DNA from: Syncephalis plumigaleata
Lineage: Eukaryota > Zoopagomycota > Zoopagomycetes > Zoopagales > Piptocephalidaceae
NCBI GenBank assembly: GCA_025201365.1
Contig: JAIXMF010000010.1
Location: 1-64,000, forward strand
DNA length: 64,000 nt
Direction of reading: 5' to 3'
The notes under the pieces are model-generated. The model was not told the origin of the DNA, made no database searches, and saw only the letters and a list, made by a program, of their open reading frames with translations. The position numbers were made by a program, and so were the translations under genes. This document shows, in pieces, positions 12,601 through 25,379 of the stretch; the first letter of the stretch is position 1; the number at the start of each line of letters is the position of its first letter.

Positions 12601-14649
12601 CCATTACGTGCGCAAATCGATGGATCTGCCTCTAATACCGGAGATAACGATTGGACCACGCCATTAGCAAGTGAATCGAATGACAATAATGGCAATGGCA
12701 GTGGTGGTTGGGTCAACTCGGTGATTAATGGTTCCATTATACGTGGATTGTCAACACGCGATGTACATATGTTATTCGCTAATCTTGAGGAAATATTCAA
12801 CATGCATGAGGGTATGCTAGAAGAATTGGAGAAACGATTCGCCAACTGGGATGAAATCGAACCCGTTAGCGATATTATTCAGAAGCGTGTACCGCAATTC
12901 CGTCAATATTTCCTCTACATTCGTAATTATCCACAAGCCATGTCTCTGCTAGATCGTTTGACCAAACAGTCTTCAAGTTTCCGTAAATTCCTTGGTGTAA
13001 GTAATAATAATAGCAACAATAATTATGATAGCTAATGTACATTTTATTATAGCAAAGCAATGGTGGTCGTGAGGAAAACTCTAAAATGATTGCCTATTTG
13101 ACGATGCCTACAGCGCGCGTCATGCGCTACATTGACTTCCTAAGGATCATGTGTGCCAATATGTCACCCTTCCATCCGGATTACTACAATCTAGTGGCTT
13201 GCACGGATGATATCGGCAATATCACTGCTCAGGCAGCCTATCTACTACGAGCAATGGAGAGTAAGCGCAAGGTACTCGATATACAAATATCTCTGACCAA
13301 TTTCAACGGTAATCTTGTGACGGAACGACGTCGTCTCGTACACACGGGAGAGCTTTCAAAGATCAATCCCGTGTCCTATGCTCATGAATCGCGTATGGTA
13401 TTCCTGTTTAACGACATGATATTATGGGCCAAGATATCGCCTAAGGGAGAACGTCAATTCCGAGTAAGTAGACTGTAACAAGTATTGAACTATTTACTAA
13501 CTTACTACTATGAATTAGGGATCGCGTGATTTATCATACACAGAAGTAGCCGATCTAAATGATACTAGGAACTATCGTCATACCATTCAACTTGGTAATG
13601 ATGATAGTATGGTGCTACTGGCTGCCAAGACTGCAGATGAGAAAGATCATTGGTCATCATTATTACGACATGCCGTAAAGAATTGTCGTCGTATGCAAGC
13701 TGATCAACATCGCCGCTATAAAGAGGCACATTTACGAAAGGAGCATGTACAACGTTCACAGCAACCACAGCCACAACCATCATTACAGCAACAGCAACAA
13801 CCGAACTATACTAGAGATGCTGGTTCAAATCACTCTAATGATGAAGCACATAGATTATTGTCATCTACACCGGCCAATGCTCAACCATCATATCCATCAT
13901 TGCAAGCACTACCGCCACAAGTACCACCTCCACCTACGCATAAACCACCTCCACCATCATCAGCAGCAGTAGCAACAACCATGTCTGTACCATTGGAGGC
14001 TAGACCATTATTGGCACCACCTCAACCAGCAGCACCACCCACACAAGTATCCTACAGTGAACAATTGAATCAATTGTTGAATGAATCCGGTCAAGCATCA
14101 AACGCATCAGATCAACTATCGTATGGTTCTAATCATGGCCATCACTACAACTACAACTATAATAATAGTAATAGTAATAATATGGCAAATCAATATGATA
14201 TGATGATGCTACCTATGGATCCTACTACAAGTGGTAGTTCCTACGAGTCTGGACATAGTGCTGAACGACATTATCAAACCACGTCATCCTCCTCGGCATC
14301 ATCATCATCTAATCGTAGGATGCGTGATGCTAGCGTGGGTGTCATGTCACGCACTGGATCGGTCGTGTCTAGTGGATCATCGGCCACTTCACCTAGACCT
14401 GCCATGGGTGTTTCACGACAACCGCACTATTATCCACCACAATCACATCCACAACAACAGCAACAGCGACAACATCCAGCTGATATGCCAGCACAAGCAG
14501 GTCCATCCAATGCACCCGTAAACAATGATGATGACAGTGCTAATACGTCAGAGAAGAAGAAGAAGAAGAAGAAGAATCTCGTATTCGATCCAATGCGTCA
14601 TTTCTCTGACTTTGGTATGGTCGGTTTTGGTGATCTACATGTCAGTTAG
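9652..14649 (+). CDS. Large RhoGEF (DH-PH) protein
   Basis: Three exons, 9652-12996, 13053-13463 and 13519-14649, give about 1,628 residues. The first 950 residues are low-complexity and Ser/Pro/Thr-rich, with SP and TP sites typical of kinase targets, a poly-Gln run near residue 150 and Asn runs near residue 900. The DH domain starts at NAMRELVHTERTYVKGL (about residue 955), with an Asn/Gly-rich insertion before STRDVHMLFANLEEIF, and ends near 1190. The PH domain (about 1205-1310) includes RRRLVHTGELSKI, FLFNDMILWAKI and DEKDHWSSLLRHAVKN. DH-PH pairs catalyse GDP release from Rho GTPases at the membrane, controlling polarity and the cell wall. The C-terminus is Gln/Pro/Ser-rich and ends after a seven-lysine run that could bind acidic lipids. 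Which GTPase it serves cannot be told. The start was chosen because the frame is open from this ATG in a favourable context. Confidence 0.93.
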
Positions 14650-14798
14650 ATAGATAGATTCATCATCATTGATATGAATTGGTTCTATTCATTATTTTCT
14701 CCTCCTCTTATTTAGTAATAGATATACATATATATGAATATTGTTTTTGTTTATTTGTGATTATATTAATATACACAAATAGTTTTATTACTATTGAT

Positions 14799-17700
14799 TT
14801 AATCAAGTTTTGCCTTTAATTGATCTAGTGTTTCTATTAGTGTTTTACGCTTCATTGTACGAGCTGCCAGTAAGCATCCGGCTAGTATAGATCGTTTCTG
14901 ATCTCGTGTATATCCTTTTGTCTTAATAAGACGACCTAGTTCATCGATAATCTCATTCTCATTATATTCTATAGGGATATATTCATTAGTATACCAGTAT
15001 TTGATAAATGAATCCATTAATCACTTACGTTTACGTCCTTGCTTGATATGCTTGACTAGTCGAGTTTTCACATCATTGTACGCCTCTAATGGTGGAGTGG
15101 CTACTGCTGGTTTGATCGGTTTAACTGGTTTAGTCACCGTACTTGTTGTGGCTGTTGAGGCTACTACATCAGTTGACACTTTACTTGCACCGTTATTCGA
15201 CGGGGTTATCTCTTTCTTTGTTGACTCGGGCAATGCAGTTGCCTTCATTGTTGTTGTAGTCGATGTACCAGCTGTATTCGCGACTGTACGCGAACTTTTA
15301 TCTGTATTCATCTCTAAACGTGCCATTTTAGATGCAGATACACCTGACTCCGTGCTATCCACTTCATGCTCATTGACACGTTTACTCGGGATAATCGATT
15401 CATTCGTTGTGGTATCGTTGTTAGCTTTTGTCAATGGTACTGATGATGTAGTTGTAGTCATGTCACGTTTATCAGATGTGATATCTGATATTGCAGTATC
15501 TTCCAATGCTACCTGTACATCTATCTCCATATCCATATCCATATCTGTTGTTGTTGTTGATGCCATTATTACTGATGGAAATACAGGTGATGCAATGGGT
15601 GTAAGATGATCACCATAGGTAATACATGGTGATAGATTAGTGCCTAATCATATAATCATGTATACATGTATGATTAGTAAAGTGAACAGAAAGTATTACC
15701 ATGCTTGTATTACCCCATTCTGGCCATTTTATTCGAACGGTAGAGAATCCTGGCACTTCTTTCAGCAATGATACTTGTAATTCTGCTAATCGAGTATCCA
15801 TCTCATTAATGGCTACATCAAATGGATTAATCTACATTGTAGTAATTGTTAGTATCAGCTATGATGCAATCATCGTAGAACGTACTTGTACTCGTTTCTT
15901 AGCATTCACTATGGTTTTCGTCTATATACATAGTATGAGTTATTCGCTATATCTATCTATACTTATTATGCACTTACCGTATCTATAATATGAGATATCT
16001 GCTGGAATACTCGTGGTGAAAGTTCGTCTATACTGACTGGTACACGATTGATTAGGATATCATGTTGTCTAAATAGCTGGATAGCATACTGATACGATAA
16101 TTGTCTTAGTCAATATGTTAATAATATACGATAATGCCACTTACTTTTCGGTAATAACAAGGTATATTTGCAATGTAGTTGATAGCAGCATCGATGCGTG
16201 TATCTGATTTGTCTTCTAATCATCTATCATTATATGATGAATATAACCGTGTAACTCTTTCTATTACCTAGTATTGCTGATAATTGCGGATAATTGTAAG
16301 GTAATATAACTAATTGTATGTCTGTCGCTGTGTCATCAACTGTACTCCATTGCAATACACCGAATGGATCACCGAGACCTGAAGATGACGCACTATCTGT
16401 TGCATATATCTAGTCATTATTGTTATTAGTAACATAACTGTTGATTATTACACTCGCACTTACCTTCCAATGACCATCGCGTGGATAGTTCTGCATATAA
16501 ACTAGTAATGGTTTCGAGTAGACATTATAACACTCCTGTGGCAATACTTTGGATGTCCAATAGCCCGATTGCCATATCATTCTAAGCATAGGATGGGCCA
16601 TTCGAACAGGCTATTATCATTCACAACGTATGATTAATCTATCCTATCAATGGTGTAATCAATCAACTAATCCAACTTACTAGCTGTGTCATATCCGATG
16701 TAGGCCAGTAGTTCTCGGGGATTGGCAAGCAAGGCGTCGTGCATGAACCTGGTTGTAGCGATATAAATGCACTTAGAACAGCATGTGTCGTACCATGTGT
16801 GGGATGTTCTAATAAAATACACACATATATATATGGATACTGTTAGCATCAGCTATTCGATAATAAGTAGTAAGTACTAATACACTTACGGCCAACATCT
16901 TCAAAATGGATCATAACACCATCATCTGATCGATACATTTGCTCATTCTCGCTTCTATTTTGTGGTAGTATAACTCGTTTCATAAACTCATTCACGGAAT
17001 CACTCGATGTGGCCAGCTAACTTCACCTATAACACACAAATAAAAGTATTAATATGAGGTGCACTGTGCAGTAGATACAATCAGCACTGACCTCCAGTTA
17101 GATTTGCCATCATACTCAGTTGTTCCACTGCCGGTGTCACGCCATTAGGTAGCATTAGCATTAGGTGGATACGTTCATCCCAACGAAATGGTTCTCGATA
17201 CAGTTCAACACCAGGATAAGATGAACCCGGTATTTCCAGCTAATATCAATGGTGAGATGATCATCTACACAATATGGGTTGTGCTAGCTTACCGTTTGAT
17301 CTCCTTGTAATACGCGTCCCCATAACTACACCAAATGATCTTTACAGGTTCATTCATGCCAGGTATTCGACCCTAGATAGAAAGAAAAGAGAGTAGGTTA
17401 CGCTTATTAGAGGAGAGCTATTCAATGGCGTCTTTTTCATTGATGGCAATACTTACTCGACCAAATGTATCAACATTACGCATAGTTCGATCGACACTAA
17501 GCGTGTTGAATAGTGTACGTAATGCATCGCCTGGATTCCATGAATCATTATTATTACTAGAAAGTTGCTGAAGAGCGTAGAGCATTTGATTCGATGTTGT
17601 AGACAAGTCACACTGATAATCCCTAAGCGAAAAGTCATGATTTCTATTAGTAACAATATGGCAAGTATTAGAGACACGCTCGAACGTACCTTGACGGATG

Positions 17701-17942
17701 TAGCTTCTTTGCCATACGTTACTAATAGATAGCGTACTGACGTCGATGTAGTTTCAAGTTGCTATTCAATAGATTCTAGCTTGGTTAACGAGTACAATTA
17801 CAATATACATATATATATAGTACTATTCCCTTACCTGTACCATATCTATAGCCGCCTTCTTTACGGCAGTTAATAGATTAGCGCCATCACTAAAGCATTG
17901 GTCCATATATGGACTTGTATCTACTAGAAATGCAATGATCAT
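14799..17942 (-). CDS. INTS6: Integrator complex subunit 6 (vWA protein)
   Basis: A spliced gene of about a dozen short exons encoding roughly 750 residues. The N-terminus, MIIAFLVDTSPYMDQ, is the vWA start of INTS6 (human MPILLFLIDTSASMNQ). Further in come YLLVTYGKEATSVK, DALRTLFNTLSVDR, then GVELYREPFRWDERIHLML, against human GSELTKEPFRWDQRLFALV, then PENYWPTSD (human PESFWPDQN). A long Thr/Ser-rich linker follows. The last exon contains EIIDELGRLIKTKGY and AARTMKRKTLIETLDQLKAKL, matching the INTS6/SAGE1/DDX26B/CT45 C-terminal domain. Integrator cleaves and terminates RNA polymerase II transcripts; INTS6 helps recruit PP2A. The fifth MIDAS position is Tyr where the canonical D-x-S-x-S motif has Ser. 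A donor choice near 15755 and one exon near 17310-17340 are uncertain. It is divergent from MED23. Confidence 0.87.
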
Positions 17943-18132
17943 AGTTGCTAACGGATAAGGATAAGCTATCGATATGAATATGTATAGATTATTGATGGAT
18001 AATAGTATTTTGATGGTGTGCTTAAAAGAAATTACAAACAATGGATATGACACGTCGATTTGTAATTAAACCATCTCTTTGTCAATTGCGTTCGTTTCCA
18101 TTTCATTTCATATACATATATCCCACACGGTT
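17943..18132. promoter_or_regulatory. Shared bidirectional promoter, INTS6 / MED23
   Basis: Only 190 bp separate the start codons of two divergently transcribed RNA polymerase II cofactor genes, so both promoters and 5' leaders must lie here or overlap. The stretch is AT-rich, with a TATATC/ATATAT motif near 18115-18122. Co-regulation is an inference. Confidence 0.6.
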
Positions 18133-21100
18133 ATGGCGGATTTCGACACGTTGCTTAATGCTGAATTAGCAGCCTGTAAGGCTAATCTAGCGGTAAGTAT
18201 GCCGGCAACACGTTAGTATACACTCTCATATATATGCATATATGCATATATGTATATGTTTATCAATAGGGAAATGGTATAGGCACGCCTGCCTATTGTT
18301 TCGACGGGTAAGTAGGTCGGACGTTACTCGAGGAGATAATACACGACGCGTACATGGATGCTTGTATGCGACCGACTAACCCGCTTATTCTAGATTATTC
18401 ACTCGTGACGACCAGTATATGCATAATCCCGCGGAAACATGGGCTCTCGACAGTTTAGGTGTATTTGAAAGGAATGTCGACGAGGGACACGTAGAGCGTA
18501 TTGTCGCTGCATTGAAAACCGCCTATTTAGCAGGCAACTACGTAAGTATATCGTGAAATAACAATGTCGTATAATTGATATCATCTACTGACTATTCCAT
18601 CTATGCTGGAACGCGCATATAGTCATCGGCAATTCAAACCATCGGATCGGTGCTGAGAGGCACATTAACATCTAGTCAATTCACCGTGCTACTTACTGCG
18701 TTGACTCTATTTGTAACATCGGATGTTATGAGTTCAACGGAGACGTCATCTCAAGTTGCCATCTCATTACTAGGTGTACTCTTACCGATCATTGATAGTC
18801 ATCAGCCGAATCGATGGAAATACATACTCATCTAGTGGAGAAGCTCGTTCAGCATTTACCGCCGACATTACCTGTACGCAATCAGCTTATTAGTCAAATG
18901 CTCAAGGTGCTAGTCCAACAGATTAATCGATTACCGATCAACTTGCAAACAAGTCAGCTGGTTCTAGCGCAGAAAACTATGGATTTACTGCAGCACTTAT
19001 TAGTGATGAATAAGGATAATCGGACAACACCGATAGCATTGGTGGATGCTATTCATGAGGTAGATGATACAAAGAATGCATTACAATGCTTGCTAATACT
19101 ATGCTCTACCGTTATTTATTTAGATTTCCATAGGAGACGAGGAACATTGGGCGCTGGATGGTATACTGGAAGAGTTAAGGAAACGACGACTTGCTTTGGC
19201 CGAATTACTACTTCCTCCCGGTAAGTGATTTTACTACACGAGACTATATCCCGATGACTATAGCCTAATCATTGTTATCAATAGCCGATCCATCATGTGC
19301 ATCATATGCATGGAATTTGGCTGGTCGTAAACCACCTGTGATGCAACAAGTATACAAGCAACTAAAGGTAAATACATGATTGTCAATAGCCTAGCTTATT
19401 GATATTGCTATTGCTGCTAACCTTTGAGCAGATAAATTGGCTTCCATCGCAGCATGGCAATCCATTATTATATCGACTACCAATGTGCGAACTGTTATCA
19501 TTGACCAAAGCGGGAAGAATCAGCACTACGACAGAATTAGTGGATGCCTTCTTTCAGGATCTAGAGGAAAGAGTAATGGCATGTAGTGAGCAGATTAGTC
19601 AAACATCAAGTGAAAGTACGTAGTTGATATCGATATTAATAGAATGATATAGATTATTAACAACAACGTCATCATCATAAATGTAGAGTTCACTGCTAAA
19701 GAAGCGGACAATGCCGATATATTTATACCGAATGACTTTTCATCATTTATGCAAGTCATTCAGCTGGCCGATGAATTGTATACATTGGTAGATTCAGAGT
19801 AAGTAGTCTCAATGGATTTGAAACATATCGATGTACATATTAACATTTACTTTACTTTCTCTATAATCAATGTAGAATTGTTACATTTGAAGTTGTAACG
19901 GATAAATTCCTAAACATTGCAAGAAGGATGCGACAACAAAAGAAGGGAAATGTCAACTATCTGCTATGGCTATTATTACAATTATTCCGTAGGTCACTTA
20001 TTGTATAATGACGAATGGTGTATGTAACCATTTGCAAATGCGAATTAGATATCGAAAAGGTAGGAGAAGCGGTAATAGCGGCTGATTTAGCCTCGGATGA
20101 ACGACTATTAGCCAAGATTACGGAATTATGCGACGAGAAGAGTATGATGGCGCAGTCATTTCTATGGTCGATCTGGCAATGCCTTGCTCGGTAAATGATA
20201 GTGATCACAACTGCTAATGGATGTTATACCTAATTACGATGCATTATTCCACGAATATTAGATTTGTCATCAGCAGAAACGATTAAAGGACAAGAATCTA
20301 ATCAAGTTTCGTCATCCGAAATAGCATCGGCTATGTTATTGGCACAAGCATGTTCCTGCTCCAGGTGGGTATTCGTACGCTTGATGAACTATACTAACTC
20401 ATCATTATCATTACTTCTTGATAGACCCATTTTGCCAATGCCTATAAAGGTAAATACGCGTAAATATTACGTATGACAATGATAGTGGATACTTACGATG
20501 ATGATAGCGAATATCGTTCAACGAACCTTACTTCAAAATCTGACCATCGATGAAATTATGCGGATATCTATTGTTAGTCAACTACGACAACATTTGGTAG
20601 CGGATACACTTTACGTCTATTTAGTACCGTGCGATAATTTAGAAATAGAAAAGATGCCATTCTCGAATGCTACCTTCTTGAAGGGCGGTATTCTTAGCAC
20701 ATCCCTATTAAGCCTAGTAAGCATTGATTGCCGACACCGGTGAGTTGATACGATCTAAACAACAAATCGCCAGTTTATTCATCGATGGCTAATACGATTA
20801 TTTTTGCGTAAAGCCTGCTACAACTTATCTACAAAATGATGCTTGACCATGAGTTTGGTCCGCGATTCCCTAATGCAGTTGAGGCCAATTCGGTATCACC
20901 CTATGTACTTGAGGTAGTCGCTAGTATTATCTATTTCTCGCCATCATCGTAAGTCATACCATCGTAGTCCAGGTCTAGTATGAATACATGATACTCATTG
21001 CTGTTAATGATGGCCTACTAGCGCGGAACTCATGATCTCTGAGGTGTTCGAACGTTTACGACGTGTACTGGCCAAGCTGACTAAGAAGGAGGACAATACG

Positions 21101-24009
21101 GATAATGGTAATTCGACATTCTCGGAAACTACTTGGCGATGGATTTGTACAATGGCCGAATTGCTTAATGGACGTCTCTTGGGATTTTTAAGATATCCTT
21201 TGATTGGTTTAGTTAATCATGCCAGCATCTAGTGATAACATGCCTTAACTCAGTATTAGTGTACGAGATCGTCGTTGACCATTAATCTACTTGTCACTAT
21301 TATTGCTGCATTACCGAATATTCAGAATCGACGTGTATATGCCATGCTGGAGAATCTATGTGCTAACCTTCTGGTACACTATTAGTAATGTCAACATTAT
21401 ACGCTTATACTAATTACATTACATCGTTGTTTCATAGTCGAATGGTCGAACACTACGCGACTGTGTGGACATACTTGACCAGGTATCATTTACGGGTTTT
21501 CCTATGCTAGCACGGGTTATCATGCGAGTGGTTGGATTTATTTGGAATTCAAAGTAAGTCGACTGTGATGCATATCGATTAATGTAACAATAGCAATGGT
21601 CTAATGTGAATGTCATTCAAGTAAACCATTCATTAGCGAGGCTAATCTCGAGCAACTTTTGGTACGAATATCGGCCGAGGCATCAATCTGGCCACCGGAA
21701 ACCGCCCAATACTTTCCGGAACCGATTAAGAGTTTTGTACAGCAAACGGCATCTCTCGTTCCACCTCCTATTCCATTGAATGTGAGTTGCCATGTGCTGT
21801 CTACATAATCATGTTGCTAACATCATGATTACGACATAATAGATGGAACCGGAAGCATTGCTTGCCTTATCCATAAGCGATTTCACTAATGCAGCTCATC
21901 AGAATGACATTTACGTTTATCTATGGTGGAAGTGTATCAAGCAGGCAAATCAAGTCAATCAGCTGCTTACAGGTAAATGAACGATAAAGCAGCCTAGCTT
22001 GTTATATTGAGAGTGACTTACGTTAACGTGCATTATTTAGAAATACGCCCTATACTGAAAACGATATCACCCTTCCAGTTAATGCATGCTATAGTGCGTC
22101 TGGCAGAGCATGTAAACTTGGCAGTGGGCACATTGGTTACAATTGAAACGGTACGTGCTAATTAAGAATACGAGGTTGTCCTTGATTGTCACTTACAACA
22201 TCACGCTTAGGCATGTGTGGCATTGAATCAACTCACCTGGCAATCGCAAGTGATTAATCCCGCCAAGTTTACGATGGCCTTAGCACGATGCACCTACTAC
22301 CTAGACAATACGTTGGATTGTTAGAGGTCTATTTCTTACGCAATGAAGAATTGTTGAAACGAGCACGCGATGGACGGAACTATTCCCGTGTCATCGTTAT
22401 TGGCAAGAGAAGGACTATCATAGCCAGTTGATGACGTATCTAAAAGAGTATCCCGAGTTTAGTTGCTTCGAGCAATGTGGCGAGCCATTAGAAGTTAACC
22501 AGGAAGCACTGCCCAGTTATTTCTACAGTAATATCATGAATATAGCCAACATGCTTTACAGTATACTAGGTCTATTCCTCGAGGGGAAACGAATTGAATC
22601 GGCAATCCTAATGCTAGATAATCTTGGCAGTCTATGGAAGTATACATCTGCACCGCTAGACTCCATGAATTCATTCCTGCTTTACTATCAATCGGCATTA
22701 CTACAAGATTATCCTCGATTGACTATTAGAGTATTATCGCTGTTACGTGAGTATATCGTATCACTAGTTGATCAAGTAACTAACTTATTGCATAATCCTT
22801 ATAACCATAGCTTTAACCGATATCCATTCTCTCCGCATTCGTCGACTATATCAAACGTGGCCTAATGTCACTAGCATTGATCTCTCTATAGAACAGATAG
22901 TAGATCGTTTGATTCGCGGTAAGTGTACGAGTAGACATGATTTCATACGATTTATATTTAATCGTGTCACATCACAGCCAATGATTATCGTAAACCGGAA
23001 TGGCGTATGAAACAGCAGTATCGCGAGTATGTCGATCCCCATATCGAAATGCTGCATATTATTGTTATGGAAACGAATACCATGTTATGGCCAGCTGACA
23101 CTGTCGTACAAGCCACGCTTGACTACTTGTACAAAGCATCTACTACGACACCATTATCGACCAGTCAGATAGGTGCCATTGCTCAATGGTATGACGCATT
23201 ACCTCGCGAGACATTCCTATTCCCGCTTGTGATGGCTATTGTATCAGCGATACTAGCGGTGGATGCTCAACCGGAGGACAATAAACGACACAGGTAAGAT
23301 TGACAGAGCAAGATGACTAATAATGTTAGTAATGATAATAAAACTAGACGCGATACTTTGAATTGATATCTATGACATCGGATGCCACCATTGACAATAC
23401 TACCACGAAATCAACTACACAACTTGTCACGCCTTTAATGGCGTTACTTGCTTCGCTTTACGAGTTGAAACAATTTGTAGGTGATGCTATCCTTGCACCA
23501 CTCGTGGAAGCTATTAGTATGCGACCACCTGATCTTGTAATGAATGGTCGTGTATTACGAGTACCGCAATTATTGGCACTAGGACTAGACACGATAGGTG
23601 AACAACCAGCTATTGCATCAACAGTAAGTGAATAGATGTGCTAATAATAGACAATATAATGTAATAACCACTATTGATAAGGGTCTTTTCCATTTACTCG
23701 GTTTATTATTGGAGTCAACTAATACGCTAGAGCAGCAGCAACAACAACAATCGTATAATGAGGATATTATTCAATTACTAGATTTTACGTATCCTTTATC
23801 ATTTATTACTATACTATTACTAGCTAAATACCTTAACCCATCATTGTAACAGTCATCTTTACATACGTGGCGTACCATTATCCATTGATGTTCTAATGCA
23901 GGCGCAATCTGAACTAAATGCAATTCCTGATACATCACTAGTTCGCGACACTACCTTGGCTGTACTAGGCATGACGATTCATCATCAAACAGCTATTGCA
24001 ACCGTATAG
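18133..24009 (+). CDS. MED23: Mediator complex subunit 23
   Basis: A very intron-rich gene (well over 20 short introns) of roughly 1,400 residues, close to human MED23 at 1,368. The protein is all-helical. The clearest landmarks are in the C-terminal half: YLKEYPEFSCFEQCGEP, then LPSYFYSNIMNIANMLYSI and LMLDNLGSLWKYTSAPL, aligned with human YHKKYPEKLYFEG, LPIYFGNVCLRFLPVFDIV and LLDHLGGLYKFHDRPV. EWRMKQQYREYVDPHIEML corresponds to the human DWRFNEFPNPAAHALHV region, and LLRYPL-type loops and RLPMCELL fit earlier parts. The order of blocks matches MED23 along its length. MED23 is a tail-module subunit linking activators to RNA polymerase II. The start MADFDTLLNAELAACKANL opens directly after the shared promoter. 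Some exon joins were not checked base by base. Confidence 0.85.
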
Positions 24010-24201
24010 ATTCATGTTATACTAACTATTATTATGGAGCTATATTACTATTCATTACTTCATAGAGGCAGATAATAAACTACATCTTTATCCTTTTGGA
24101 GTTTATTGGAATTATATTACTATTACTATGAATATAATCTACCAGGAGAGGGGATAATAGCCAAAGAAACACCAGCTAGTATGTCAATAAAGAAAGGGAA
24201 T

Positions 24202-24897
24202 TTACAATTTCACTTCCTTAAGACCATCCTTGAAGAAGGTAAAGTATGGAGTGATACCATCCTCGCGGTAGTTGAGCAAGGCGATCATACCATCGACGTC
24301 CATTGATTCACCAGTGTAGAACTCGTAGTTCTTGAAGTCACCCAACATCTTCTTAACGAAACCAGCGGCTTGCTTCTCGAAGGTCTCGACACGGTCTGGG
24401 TTGGTCTCTTGCAACTTAGTCTTGATGGCCTTCATGTAACCCTTGATGTAGCCATGTAGCTCTTCTTATCGAAGCTAGTGCTTTGAAGACGGAACGAGTG
24501 GGCAACGTTGTTTACCATTTCGGCACCTGAAGACTCCAACTCTTCATCGCCACCTTCAGCCGATGGATTGGCACCAATATCTATATCAACATCACCAGAG
24601 ACTGAGACCATCTAATAGGTGATATAGATATACGTTAAATACGTTATAATAGTTGTTATACGCGTTTACATACCTTGCAGTCAACTTCGTATACAATGTC
24701 ATCGATCAACTTCATGGGAAGGCATCGCTGAACATCTCATCGCCTATTTCATACACATACATGTAATAGAAACAGTCAATGTGGTTAGTTATCATTTAAT
24801 ATACAATATATACACGGATATATCTGTATGGATTCACTCATCTATCCATCCATCTATCCATCTACTTACCGCTAATGATATCAGTGTAGAGCAACAT
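24202..24897 (-). CDS. Translationally controlled tumour protein (TCTP)
   Basis: Three exons encode about 170 residues. The start MLLYTDIISG and next exon DEMFSDAF match the TCTP N-terminus (human MIIYRDLISHDEMFSD). The third exon carries SFRLQSTSFDKKSY, MKAIKTKLQETNPDRVETF and the C-terminal IALLNYREDGITPYFTFFKDG, the TCTP signature. TCTP is an abundant cytosolic protein tied to growth, translation elongation factor 1 and microtubules. Two single-base losses interrupt the frame: one in the C run of TTCCCATG (gene sense) near 24718, one in the GG after TACAT near 24449, where a conserved GYIKGY should follow. With so conserved a product and losses in G/C runs, sequencing error is likelier than decay. 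It converges on MED23 with 192 bp between stops. Confidence 0.93.
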
Positions 24898-25379
24898 GGT
24901 GAATGATGGCTAATGTAGAATAACGGCTACTGAACTAGTTGTATTCAACAAGATAAGAGAGAAAAGAAAGGCGTAATACCCGCTTGGTCTCATAGACTAT
25001 CAGTCGTCCCCTCACCCACTCACTCACTCACTCACAATCGTCATGAATATTACATTGTGTGTGTGTCCTATATAGAAATAAGGGACCCTAGTCTAAACCC
25101 TTATTTCCTATACAAGTTCATCATTCTCTGATAACTAAATGATATATACAAGATAAGAGGCAACACTAGTTGGTTATTCATTTACTTTACTCCTATTTTC
25201 ACTGACCCGTTCCTATTCATACGCTTACTACTACTACCACTGTTTCTATCAAGTTGCTTGCATAGTGACTAGTCAATATATATATATGATTTGCACGCTT
25301 TTGTATTATTAAGCATATCTTTATCTACCTATATCCATTGCATTTCACTTTATCGCGTGTGATTATCCTATTGTATACC
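24898..25379. promoter_or_regulatory. Divergent promoter region, TCTP / bZIP
   Basis: 482 bp between divergent starts. It holds a CACT-repeat near 25012-25033, a GT run near 25057-25066 and a strong hairpin (separate entry). CT-rich patches lie close to the bZIP start. Confidence 0.5.
25071..25112. other. Hairpin-forming inverted repeat
   Basis: Arms TATAGAAATAAGGG (25071-25084) and CCCTTATTTCCTATA (25098-25112) pair over 14 bp with one bulged base around a 13-nt loop. It lies about 175 nt upstream of the TCTP start and 270 nt upstream of the bZIP start. It could be a 5'-leader structure, an operator, or chance. Confidence 0.6.

Noticed and set aside
15001-15609. 202-codon + frame opposite INTS6
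   Set aside because: It is the antisense of the Thr/Ser-rich INTS6 linker, whose codons give Val/Ser-rich sequence on the other strand. The INTS6 frame joins the conserved C-terminal exon.
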